NCBI GenBank assembly: GCA_025059945.1
Contig: JANXDC010000009.1
Span: 1-64,000 of the forward strand
Direction: 5' to 3'
DNA length: 64,000 bases
Origin: Bacteroidota bacterium
GTDB taxonomy: Bacteria > Bacteroidota > Rhodothermia > JANXDC01
The notes under the pieces were generated by a model that was not told where the DNA came from, did no database searches, and saw only the letters and a program-made list of their open reading frames with translations. Within the stretch, counting starts at the first letter, position 1, and each line of letters begins with the position of its first letter. Below, one piece after another: positions 34,740-42,836 of the stretch. The translations under genes were made by a program, and so were the position numbers.

Positions 34740-36377
34740 ATGCATGCGAGCTACTTCACCCTGCGCGCCTGGATCCAAGAACTGCGGCCCCTGCTGAGCG
34801 GAGCCCTGCTGGAGGAGGCCTTCACGCAGGAGTCAGAGGAGCTGCGCCTGATCTGGGCGCTTTCGGATGGCGGTACGCTTACGCTTCGCTTCTGCCTGCA
34901 TCCGGCCCGGCTGTACGCCGCCCCACGTTGGGGGCGCGATCGCAGGCGGCGCAACGTAAAGGGCTTCTTTCAGAGCCTTTGGGGGCTAAGTCTTTCGGAG
35001 TTGTTCATAGCCGAGCGGGATCGCCTGCTGCACTTCGTCTTCGATACCCCACAGGGCCCCCTGCGGCTGCATGTGCACCTGTATAGGCAAAACGGAAACG
35101 TCTTTCTGGAGCAGGAGGGGATCGTTCAGGAGGCTTTCCTGCAGACTGAGCTTTGGCGCGCTCGGCCATGGCCCGGGGCCAAACCGGCTTCGGATCCCCA
35201 GACGTACGAGGCGTTCGCCTCCGCCTTCTGCGCCGAACCCGGGGAGGCGCAACGGGCTTTTCAACGGGCTGTGCCCCTGGCGGATCGCCTGATCGCGAAG
35301 GAAGCCCTCTGGCGTGCGGGCGTGGATCCGGAACAGATACGCCCGGAGGCGGACGAAAGCGTGCGGCGCATCTGGCTTGCCTGGTGCGCGCTGCGCGAGT
35401 CGTGGCGCTTTCCGGAGCCCCGCATATACGCGCACGCAACGGGGCCTTACTTCGCCCTGGGGCCTATGCGGCACCTGGAGGCCCAGGGAGCCCATCCGGA
35501 GCCCTTCGACTCCGTGGGAACTGCCCTGCAGGCCTTTGCGGGGCGGTTTTGGGAGCGGCTGGCCTTCCAGGGGCTTTTCTCGGAGCTCGAGGCGCGCTTG
35601 GCGAGGGAACTTAGCCGCCTACAGGCCGCCGAGGAGGCCTTAACGCGGGAACTGGGCGAACCGGATCGAAGCGCACGTTACGCGCAATGGGGGCATCTGC
35701 TGCTCATCCACGCGCAGGCACTTCCTAGGGGCTTAGAGGAGGCTGAGCTGGAGGACCTCTTCTCAGGGGGCCGGACGCGCATTCCCCTAGATCCGCAGCT
35801 GTCGGCATCGGAGAACGCCCAGCGCTACTACGAGAAGGCGCGCCGGGCTCAGGAAGCGCGCCTACAGGCCGAAAAACGATTGCTTGCGGTGCGCGCGCGG
35901 CGCGCGACGCTGCAGGAGGCTCAGCTTGCGCTGCGACGCTGTCGAACGGTCCGGGACCTAAAACGCTGGATCCGGGCCCACGCAGAGCGAGAGGAGGGCT
36001 CAGCGAAGGCGCTTCCGTTCCGGCGCATTCCCTTAGGAGAGGGCTACGAGGCGTGGGTGGGTCGGAGCGCCAAGCAAAACGAGCTGCTTCTGAACCGCTA
36101 TGCCCGGCCTCATGATCTGTGGCTGCACGTTCAAGGCCTATCAGGGGCCCATGTTATCGTAAAACGGACCCAGGCGCAGAAAGCCCCGCCGCACAAGATC
36201 ATACAGGCGGCCGCCGAGATCGCAGCCTACTTTAGCCAGGCCCGGAAGGCCGAGCGCGTTCCGGTTTGGGTGGCGGAACGACGCCATGTGCGCAAACCCA
36301 AAGGCGCTCTCCCTGGGCATGTGCTCCTGGAGCGCGGGCAGACGGTGTTCGTCAAGCCCCGACCTCCGGAGCCCTGA
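34740..36377 (+). CDS. RqcH/NFACT-family ribosome rescue protein
   Basis: This NFACT protein resembles RqcH, which adds C-terminal alanine tails to peptides on obstructed 50S subunits. The NFACT-N domain contains the diagnostic Asp-Arg pair at residues 94-95 (FIAERDRLLHFV). A coiled-coil middle follows (about 285-400). The C-terminal NFACT-R domain has YARPHDLWLHVQGLSGAHVI and NKPPHKII-like KAPPHKIIQAAAEIAAYF, then KPKGALPGHV. At 545 residues it has usual length. Older names for the family (fibronectin-binding protein) are misleading. It follows pdhC by 30 bases and may share its transcript. Confidence 0.85.
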   Translation: MHASYFTLRAWIQELRPLLSGALLEEAFTQESEELRLIWALSDGGTLTLRFCLHPARLYAAPRWGRDRRRRNVKGFFQSLWGLSLSELFIAERDRLLHFVFDTPQGPLRLHVHLYRQNGNVFLEQEGIVQEAFLQTELWRARPWPGAKPASDPQTYEAFASAFCAEPGEAQRAFQRAVPLADRLIAKEALWRAGVDPEQIRPEADESVRRIWLAWCALRESWRFPEPRIYAHATGPYFALGPMRHLEAQGAHPEPFDSVGTALQAFAGRFWERLAFQGLFSELEARLARELSRLQAAEEALTRELGEPDRSARYAQWGHLLLIHAQALPRGLEEAELEDLFSGGRTRIPLDPQLSASENAQRYYEKARRAQEARLQAEKRLLAVRARRATLQEAQLALRRCRTVRDLKRWIRAHAEREEGSAKALPFRRIPLGEGYEAWVGRSAKQNELLLNRYARPHDLWLHVQGLSGAHVIVKRTQAQKAPPHKIIQAAAEIAAYFSQARKAERVPVWVAERRHVRKPKGALPGHVLLERGQTVFVKPRPPEP

Positions 36378-36378
36378 T

Positions 36379-37140
36379 TTACCAGCTCCCTCCGGCCCCG
36401 CCGCCCCCGAAACCGCCTCCGCCGCCGCGAAACCCCCCACCGCTGAGGCCACCTCCCCGCCCGCTCCATGCGCCCCATCCGCCGGGGATGAAGATGGGCC
36501 CTCCATGCCAATAGCCTCGCCTTCGGCGGTAGGCTCTCCCTTCGCGCCCGCCGTCGGAGAAAAGCACAAAGGCGAGCGCGATCATGATGATGAGCACAAG
36601 CAACGCGATGCGGTTCAGATCGGGATCCGCATCCGGAGGCGCTGGAGGAGCCCGAAAGGCGCCTTGCGTGGCTTCAAACAGGGCGTCTACGGCGCGATCT
36701 AATCCCTCATAATAGGCCCCGCGCTGAAAGGCCGGGCGCAGAATGTGGCGGTATATGCGGAAGGCTAAGGCATCCGGCACGAGGCCCTCCAGGCCGCGGC
36801 CGATGGCGATGAAGACGCGCCGGTCGCGCACGGCGACCAGGATCACCGCGCCGTTGTCGTAGCCCCGCTGGCCCACACCCCAACGCTGACCAAGCTCCGT
36901 GGCGAATTGGGCGATTTCCCACTGGCCCACCGTGGGCACGGTCACGATCACGACTTGCGTGGAGGTGCTGTCCGCGTAGGCGCGCAGTTTGGCCTCCAGG
37001 CGCGCCTCTTGGTCCGGGCTCAGGATTTGCCCCCAATCCGTCACCCATCGGCCTGAGGGCTCCGGTATGGGAGGTTGCTGCGCCCAGACGGCCCGTCCAA
37101 GAAGGCCGCACAGAAGCAGAGGTCCGCACAGGATGCGCAT
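36379..37140 (-). CDS. TPM-domain protein with Gly-rich tail
   Basis: The 253-residue protein has a signal peptide (LLLCGLLGRAVWAQ), a TPM domain at about residues 30-150 (WVTDWGQILSPDQEARLEAK, TQVVIVTVPTVG, FATELGQRWGVGQRGYDNGA, IAIGRGLEG), one membrane helix (IALLVLIIMIALAFVLF, about 190-207) and a C-terminal tail of Gly and Arg-Gly ending GGAGGSW. The pattern matches membrane TPM proteins often encoded beside LemA. The function is not established. It starts directly after the stop of lemA. Confidence 0.9.
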   Translation of the reverse strand: MRILCGPLLLCGLLGRAVWAQQPPIPEPSGRWVTDWGQILSPDQEARLEAKLRAYADSTSTQVVIVTVPTVGQWEIAQFATELGQRWGVGQRGYDNGAVILVAVRDRRVFIAIGRGLEGLVPDALAFRIYRHILRPAFQRGAYYEGLDRAVDALFEATQGAFRAPPAPPDADPDLNRIALLVLIIMIALAFVLFSDGGREGRAYRRRRGYWHGGPIFIPGGWGAWSGRGGGLSGGGFRGGGGGFGGGGAGGSW

Positions 37141-37737
37141 CTAAAACCTCACGCGCGGGGCCACCTCGGCGCCGGCTTGCGCCTCAAAGCCCAGACGGGG
37201 CCGAAACCCCAGAGGAGCCGCCACGAGCACCGTGGGAAAGCGCCGCACGAGGGTGTTGTAGCGCTGCACGGCCTCGTTGTAGCGCTGTCGGGCCACGTTG
37301 ATGCGGTTTTCCGTGCCCTCAAGCTGGGCCATCAGCGTCAGGAAGGTCTCGCTGGAGCGCAGCTGCGGGTACTGCTCCGCGACCACAAGCAGACGCGAAA
37401 GCGCGCCCGATAGCTGCGCCTGCGCCTCCTGAAAACGGCGCACGGCCTCGGGATCCGATAGGGACTCGGGGCCGAGGCGCAACTGGCCGACCCGGCTGCG
37501 GGCCTCGGCCACGCCCAGAAGAACCTCGCGTTCTTGAGCGGCAAAGCCCCGAACCGTCTCGACGAGGTTGGGCACCAGATCCGAACGACGCTGATAGGCG
37601 CTTTCTAGATCGCTCCAGGCCCGGTTGACCGTCTCTTCGGCCTCGACAAGGGCGTTGTAAGCCCCGCAGCCGACGCATCCTCCCAGCCCCAGTAGGGCCC
37701 CCAGAACCAGCAAACCCCAGAGCGCAACATGACGCAT
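37141..37737 (-). CDS. lemA: LemA family protein
   Basis: A 198-residue membrane-anchored helical protein of the LemA family. N-terminal anchor: LWGLLVLGALLGLGGCVGCGAYNALV, followed by the family phrase EETVNRAWSDLESAYQRRSDLVPNL and later NVARQRYNEAVQRYNTLVRRFPTVL. The N-terminal LGGC could be a lipobox, whereas LemA is usually described with a plain helix. GGAGGG precedes the ATG. It forms a two-gene unit with the TPM gene, a common pairing. Function unknown. Confidence 0.93.
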   Translation of the reverse strand: MRHVALWGLLVLGALLGLGGCVGCGAYNALVEAEETVNRAWSDLESAYQRRSDLVPNLVETVRGFAAQEREVLLGVAEARSRVGQLRLGPESLSDPEAVRRFQEAQAQLSGALSRLLVVAEQYPQLRSSETFLTLMAQLEGTENRINVARQRYNEAVQRYNTLVRRFPTVLVAAPLGFRPRLGFEAQAGAEVAPRVRF

Positions 37738-37797
37738 CCGTTGGCCCTCCTCGCTTTCGCCTGCGGCTCTTTATAGGCTCTCTTCCCACGGAGAGGG

Positions 37798-38700
37798 CTA
37801 TCGCGCAAAAAGATAGCCCAAGGTCTTGTGCACGATCTCGGCTGCCGTGTACGTGGCATACCACAGCTCCGGACGCGGAGCTAGCTCGACGAAGTCAAAC
37901 CCCACGACCTGTCGGCTTTGCGCCACGGCGCACAACAGAGCCGTAAGCTCGGCCCAGGAGAGCCCGTTGGGCACGGGCGTGCCCACAGCGGGCAGAATCG
38001 AGGGGTCGATCCCGTCGGCGTCGATGCTCAGGTAGACGCGCTCCCCCAAATGCTCCAGCACCTGTTCGATCCAGTCCGGCTCGCGCTTAAGCGCGTGCGC
38101 ATACCAGGTTCGAATCCGGGGCTCGGTGCGAGCCCATTCGGCCTCCTGGCGGCATTGCGCGCGCACCCCCACCTGAGCCAAGCGGTCCACGCCGGGGACC
38201 TCGAGCACGCGCGCCATGACGCAGGCGTGGCTATAGGGGTTATCTTGATACTGCTGGCGCAAGTCCGAGTGCGCGTCGATTTGCAACACCGAGATCGGCC
38301 CCAAACGGGCGGCATAGGCGCGCACAGCCCCTAAGGTGACCGTGTGCTCGGCGCCCAGGAGCACGACGAATTTACCCCGGTCCAAAAGCTCCCCGACGGC
38401 CTCTTCGACGAGCTCGACGGCCTCGGCATCGTAGCGCCCGGTGAAGTCCAGCGGCTCCAAGGTGGCGATCCCGCCTGCGCGCTCGTAGATCTCAACCCCA
38501 AACTCCGCGTCGTATAGCTCCAGCTGGGCCGAAACTTCGATAATGGCCCCCGGCCCGGCAGCCGAACCGGAGACGAAGCTAGAGGTGTGCTCATATGGGG
38601 CGGGCAGTACGACGACGCGCGCCCGTGCAAAGTCGGCGGCCTCCGGGGGAGGGGCCAAAAAAGCGCGCTCCGCGGGCACGGGGATGGGTATCCAGCGCAT
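37798..38700 (-). CDS. speB: Agmatinase (ureohydrolase)
   Basis: The enzyme hydrolyses agmatine to putrescine and urea. Metal-binding ureohydrolase motifs are LGAEHTVTLGA, IDAHSDLRQQY and SIDADGIDPSILPAVGTPVP. The 300-residue length fits. Agmatinase is favoured over arginase because the arginine decarboxylase gene lies immediately upstream, making a complete arginine-to-putrescine route. The two genes are separated by 74 bases with a strong hairpin in between. Confidence 0.93.
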   Translation of the reverse strand: MRWIPIPVPAERAFLAPPPEAADFARARVVVLPAPYEHTSSFVSGSAAGPGAIIEVSAQLELYDAEFGVEIYERAGGIATLEPLDFTGRYDAEAVELVEEAVGELLDRGKFVVLLGAEHTVTLGAVRAYAARLGPISVLQIDAHSDLRQQYQDNPYSHACVMARVLEVPGVDRLAQVGVRAQCRQEAEWARTEPRIRTWYAHALKREPDWIEQVLEHLGERVYLSIDADGIDPSILPAVGTPVPNGLSWAELTALLCAVAQSRQVVGFDFVELAPRPELWYATYTAAEIVHKTLGYLFAR

Positions 38701-38723
38701 CGGGATTCCTCTTCAGACGAAGA

Positions 38724-38752
38724 CCCCCGTGGCCCGTCGGGACCCACGGGGG
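38724..38752 (-). terminator. Strong hairpin between pdaD and speB
   Basis: CCCCCGTGG (38724-38732) pairs with CCACGGGGG (38744-38752), with an inner CCC/GGG. The minus-strand tail TCTTCGTCTG is only mildly T-rich, so this may be an attenuator or processing hairpin just before the speB ribosome-binding site. Confidence 0.5.
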
Positions 38753-38774
38753 AATATATCCATAAACGACACGA

Positions 38775-39320
38775 TCAGGGAATGAGCACGGCGGCTGCGA
38801 TGACGGTTTTCCACCGACCGTGTTTGTCGCCTTCGGCCGTCTGCACGATGTGCCGGGAGGTGACGATCTTGCCGCTGATCTTCCAGATCTCCTCTTTCTC
38901 ATCCCAACTCTGATCGGGATCGAATTCCACCCCTAGGATCGTGGCCAACATCTCGGCGGCTAAGTCTTCAGCATACTCACCGGCCACCTTGGCCGTCTCC
39001 CCGTAGGAGTGGTGCTCAGACAAGTACCCGAAGTGCGTCTTATCGGCCGGAAGCGCAAGCCCGATGGCCGCCGCGATAAGCCGGTTGGGCTCGTTGGTGG
39101 CGGCCTCGCTCATCACCACGTGCACGATCTGGCCCGGCTTGAGCTCCTTTAAGCCCTCTTGGGGGGAGACGATTTTGCATCCGGGGGGGAAGATACTCGA
39201 GACGCGTACCAAATTGAACTGCGCGATGCCGGCTTTGCGAAGGGCCATTTCGAAGCTGGAGAGGCGTTCTTTGTGCACCCCAACGCCCTTCGTAAAGAAG
39301 ACCTTGCGGGGTACGTACAA
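38775..39320 (-). CDS. pdaD: Pyruvoyl-dependent arginine decarboxylase
   Basis: The enzyme converts arginine to agmatine using a pyruvoyl group made by self-cleavage. The cleavage site is the Ser-Ser pair at residues 41-42 in [15 protein letters not shown], matching the known Ser-Ser site of this family. Other signatures are [20 protein letters not shown] and [16 protein letters not shown]. At 181 residues it has usual length. It precedes speB, which uses its product. The enzyme family is frequent in archaea and found in some bacteria, including Bacteroidota-related lineages. Confidence 0.94.
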   Translation of the reverse strand: MYVPRKVFFTKGVGVHKERLSSFEMALRKAGIAQFNLVRVSSIFPPGCKIVSPQEGLKELKPGQIVHVVMSEAATNEPNRLIAAAIGLALPADKTHFGYLSEHHSYGETAKVAGEYAEDLAAEMLATILGVEFDPDQSWDEKEEIWKISGKIVTSRHIVQTAEGDKHGRWKTVIAAAVLIP

Positions 39321-39385
39321 CGGCGGAGCCCTCCTTGTTTTGAAGAACGCGCAAACTTCCGGAACGAGCCGCTGATATGCAACCC

Positions 39386-40558
39386 CTAGGGGAGGGCGGC
39401 CAAAAAACGCAACAACCCGCTATAAAGCCCCAAAAAGCGAACCTCATCTAGAAGGCGCTCGTCGTTCCACGTGGCGATTACCGTAAAACGCCGGCCGTCG
39501 GCGCGCAACAGCCGAGCCGATAAGTTCAGCACGCCGGGCTCCGATCCGCCTTTAAAAGCCACCGCAGCCCAATCCGCGCGCCGAGCCGGACCCGGATTGA
39601 TCCCCATTATAGGCAGCTCGGCCACCTCATCGAGCAAGGCGGCCAGCTCCCGGGCTGAGAAAAACCACTCCACATCCAAGGCGACAGGACCGGAGCTAAA
39701 CAGGGTCTCATCGGGCAGAGGGCGTTGGGCAAGTTCACGGAGGATGGCCCTTTTGCCCGTCTCGTCGGATCTGCGGAAACGCTCTAGCCAAGAACGGTTT
39801 GCGGGGTTTTTGAGGGCAAAGGCCTCTCGAGTGTTTAAAAAAGGCCGGTTTCGGTTGGCCAGACGCTCCACAGGCTGGCGCCCCAGAAGAGCCAGCAGGT
39901 GATCGGTGGCGGTGTTATCGCTCTGCGCTATCATGAGCGCCGCTAAGCTGTACAGCGTAAGGGGCGCTCCCTCGGGCCAATCTTGTAAGATCCCGGAAGG
40001 CAGGCTTTTGTGGGCGGAGGCTATAGGCACCAGCTCTTCCCACCGGCGACGGCCCGAGGCAACCTCCCGCGCCAGGGCCGCTAGCACAGCCACCTTGAAA
40101 GCCGAGCCCACGGCAAGCGGCTCCTCCGCTCGCAACACAAGCAGATCCTGATCATCCCGACGCACAAGCAGCGCCACGCGGCCGGGCAAAGCCCGAAAGG
40201 CTTCTAGCCATCCCTCTAGGGTCGTGGCCTTGGGATATGGAGGCTGAAACAGAAGCCCGCTGATGCGCCCCTGCGCACCCAAGACCATGCGCGTAGGCAC
40301 CCAGGCCCGCTCCAGCTCCACCTCGTATTCCAGGCCTCTTCCCCGGACCGCAACCCAAGATCCATACTGCCGGCGCAGCTCCCGAACGATAGCTTCAATC
40401 TGCGCTATCGGCACTTGGGCCAGCAGCGCCGGCTCAAACCACTCCGCCTGCATGCGCTCTTCGGTAAAAAGCCGCTGCAAGACCTGCTCGGGCTGCTGAG
40501 CCCTGACAGGCGCGCCGAACACCCCGAACAGGACCGACAGCAGCAGCAACCTAGGCAT
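39386..40558 (-). CDS. Exported class-A-beta-lactamase-like serine hydrolase
   Basis: The protein (390 residues) has a signal peptide ([21 protein letters not shown]), an N-terminal NTF2-like domain (about 25-110), and a penicillin-binding/beta-lactamase fold. Active-site motifs: SxxK as S152-A-F-K155, SDN as S213-D-N215 ([12 protein letters not shown]), and KTG replaced by KGG in [10 protein letters not shown]. The two-domain layout is like the Cpe/LpqF serine hydrolases. I see no clear Glu166 omega-loop motif, so real beta-lactamase activity is doubtful; a carboxypeptidase or esterase role is possible. The ATG at 40558 follows AAAGGAGG. Confidence 0.82.
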   Translation of the reverse strand: MPRLLLLSVLFGVFGAPVRAQQPEQVLQRLFTEERMQAEWFEPALLAQVPIAQIEAIVRELRRQYGSWVAVRGRGLEYEVELERAWVPTRMVLGAQGRISGLLFQPPYPKATTLEGWLEAFRALPGRVALLVRRDDQDLLVLRAEEPLAVGSAFKVAVLAALAREVASGRRRWEELVPIASAHKSLPSGILQDWPEGAPLTLYSLAALMIAQSDNTATDHLLALLGRQPVERLANRNRPFLNTREAFALKNPANRSWLERFRRSDETGKRAILRELAQRPLPDETLFSSGPVALDVEWFFSARELAALLDEVAELPIMGINPGPARRADWAAVAFKGGSEPGVLNLSARLLRADGRRFTVIATWNDERLLDEVRFLGLYSGLLRFLAALP

Positions 40559-40585
40559 AGCGTCGCCTCCTTTTTCGGATGCGCG

Positions 40586-40593
40586 CAAAGATA
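40586..40593 (-). promoter_or_regulatory. TAnnTTTG -7 element upstream of the beta-lactamase-like gene
   Basis: TATCTTTG on the minus strand, in the context TTGTATCTTTGCGC, exactly matches TAnnTTTG. No good -33 TTTG is seen at 19-21 bases. Confidence 0.45.
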
Positions 40594-40659
40594 CAAGAAA
40601 ACGTGACCTTTTAGGCGGCAGACGATAACTTACCCGAGCCAGTAAAGAAAGGAGTGCGC

Positions 40660-42792
40660 ATGCGCACCTCGTGGTGGATTCCGTTAAGTAGTGTAGCTCT
40701 GCTGGCAGGATGCGCCGGTATACGCCCTCTGCAGACGCCCTTCGGGGTCTCAGCGCCAAGCTTTTTAGAGGACACCGTAAGGGCCGGACGCTTCGATACG
40801 GGCAAGATGTGGACTTTTGAGCATCCGCCCGTGGAGTATTTCGCCCAAACCTACGGCTTTCGCCCCACGGAGGAGTGGCTACAGCGGGTGCGGCTTGCGG
40901 CGCTGCGCTTTGCCACGTACTGCTCGGCCTCCTTTGTATCGCCCGATGGGCTGGTGATGACCAACCACCACTGCGCCCGGGATGCGGCCGCCGCCGTGTC
41001 CCGCGCGGGCGAAAACCTCGTCGAGACGGGCTTTTACGCCCAAACCCTTGAGGAGGAGCGCCGCGTGCCGAATCTGTTCGTAGACCAACTGGTGTTCATC
41101 GAGGACGTGACCGCGCGCGTGCAGCGTGCCATGGTGGAGGCCCGCACCGATGCGGAGCGCTTGCAACGTCGGGACGCCGAGATCCGCTCCATCGAAGAGG
41201 AATACCGGCGTCGCACGGGCCTGGAGATCCAAGTGGTCGCGCTCTACAACGGAGGCCGTTTTTCGGTCTACGGCTACAAACGCTACACAGACGTGCGCTT
41301 GGTCTTTTTGCCGGAACTCGCCCTGGGCTATTTCGGAGGGGATCCCGATAACTTCACCTACCCGCGATACGCTTTCGACTGCGCTTTCTTCCGCGTCTAC
41401 GATGAACAAGGCCGCCCCCTGCGCACGGAGCACTTCTTCCGCTTCAACCCCCGTGGCCCCGCCGAGGGAGAGGTCGTGTTCGTGGTCGGCAATCCGGGCC
41501 GCACTAGCCGGCTCAACACCGTGGCGCAGCTGGAGTTTCGGCGCGACCTGCAGCTTCCGTACACCCTGGAGTACCTCAAGCGCCGCTCCGCTATCCTGCA
41601 GGCGCACCTGCGCAGCCTGCCGGGCGGGGATCCGGAGCTGGAAAACCAGATCTTCTCCATAGAGAACACGATCAAAGCCTTCACGGGCCAACTGCGCGGG
41701 CTGCGCGATCCCCATCTTATGAGCCGCAAACGGGCCTTTGAGCGGGATTTCCGACGCGCTGTGGCCGCCCGGCCCGATCTTGCGCCCCGTTACGGGCGGA
41801 TTTGGGACGAGATTGCGCAGCTGCGAGCCGAGCTGCGGCGCTACTACCCGGATCTGTTTCTTTTTCAACCTCAAGGGCTGGGTCGCAGCCAGGCGCTTGC
41901 GCTCGCACAGGCCCTCATCGGATACGCCAACCAGGTTCAAAACAACACGAGCGTCGCCGAGCTTGAGGGCCGGCGCAACCGCATCCGCAACTGGCCCGAT
42001 CCGGCCAATTCGGAACTGGAAGCTCGTTTCCTGGGCGCCCATCTGGAGGAGGCGCGCCGCATCCTGGGCCCGCAAGATCCCTACGTGCGGGCTGCGCTTC
42101 GAGGCCGGGGGCCAGAGGAGGCGGCCCGCGCCCTGCTGCGAGAAAGCCGCCTCTTTGATCGGGCCTTTCGGGAGCGCCTTTTGGCTGAGGGCCCCCAGGC
42201 CATAGCCGCCTCCCAAGATCCCCTCTTGGTTCTGGCCCGCATCGCCGAGCCCCGGTTTCGCCGGGCTCAGGAGGCCAACCAGCGGCTAAGCGCGCGCGAG
42301 CAGCTCTTGGTGGGCGAGCTTGCCCAGGCGCTTTTTGCAATTTACGGAACGCAGATCCCCCCGGATGCCACCTTTACCCTGCGCCTGGCCGACGGAGTGG
42401 TGCGAGGCTATCCGTATAACGGCACAATAGCCCCCTACAAGACGACCTTCTACGGCCTCTACGATCGCTTCCGGTCCTTTGACCGCAAATCCCCGTGGGC
42501 GCTTCCGGAGCGCTGGCAAAACCCCCCTCCGGAGTTCGACCTGGGCACCCCGCTTAACTTCGTCTCCACAAACGACATTATCGGGGGCAACTCCGGAAGC
42601 CCCGTCATCAACCGACAGGCCGAGCTCGTGGGGCTGATTTTCGATGGCAACATCGAAAGCCTGCCCGGCGACTTCCTCTACACCGAAGAGACAAGCCGGG
42701 CCATCTCCGTGCACGCCGGGGGCATCCTGGAGGCCCTGCGGCACATTTACAGAGCCGAACGCCTGGTGCGCGAACTGCTAGGAGCGCGCTGA
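40660..42792 (+). CDS. S46 family dipeptidyl-peptidase (DPP7/DPP11-like) lipoprotein
   Basis: An exported serine peptidase that removes dipeptides from N-termini. The N-terminus has a lipobox (SSVALLAGC). The chymotrypsin-like half includes the catalytic-His region DGLVMTNHHCARDA (His103/104) and the nucleophile Ser645 in NDIIGGNSGSPVI; the helical insert lies between. At 710 residues it matches DPP7/DPP11. The C-terminal segment reads SRAISVHAGGILEAL where the known enzymes have a DIRY-type stretch, so specificity should not be assumed. AAAGGAG precedes the ATG at 40660. The M1 peptidase follows 44 bases later. Confidence 0.92.
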   Translation: MRTSWWIPLSSVALLAGCAGIRPLQTPFGVSAPSFLEDTVRAGRFDTGKMWTFEHPPVEYFAQTYGFRPTEEWLQRVRLAALRFATYCSASFVSPDGLVMTNHHCARDAAAAVSRAGENLVETGFYAQTLEEERRVPNLFVDQLVFIEDVTARVQRAMVEARTDAERLQRRDAEIRSIEEEYRRRTGLEIQVVALYNGGRFSVYGYKRYTDVRLVFLPELALGYFGGDPDNFTYPRYAFDCAFFRVYDEQGRPLRTEHFFRFNPRGPAEGEVVFVVGNPGRTSRLNTVAQLEFRRDLQLPYTLEYLKRRSAILQAHLRSLPGGDPELENQIFSIENTIKAFTGQLRGLRDPHLMSRKRAFERDFRRAVAARPDLAPRYGRIWDEIAQLRAELRRYYPDLFLFQPQGLGRSQALALAQALIGYANQVQNNTSVAELEGRRNRIRNWPDPANSELEARFLGAHLEEARRILGPQDPYVRAALRGRGPEEAARALLRESRLFDRAFRERLLAEGPQAIAASQDPLLVLARIAEPRFRRAQEANQRLSAREQLLVGELAQALFAIYGTQIPPDATFTLRLADGVVRGYPYNGTIAPYKTTFYGLYDRFRSFDRKSPWALPERWQNPPPEFDLGTPLNFVSTNDIIGGNSGSPVINRQAELVGLIFDGNIESLPGDFLYTEETSRAISVHAGGILEALRHIYRAERLVRELLGAR

Positions 42793-42836
42793 GGTTGCAC
42801 CCATGGAGCCCTTCCCCTGGCAAGAGGAGATCGATC

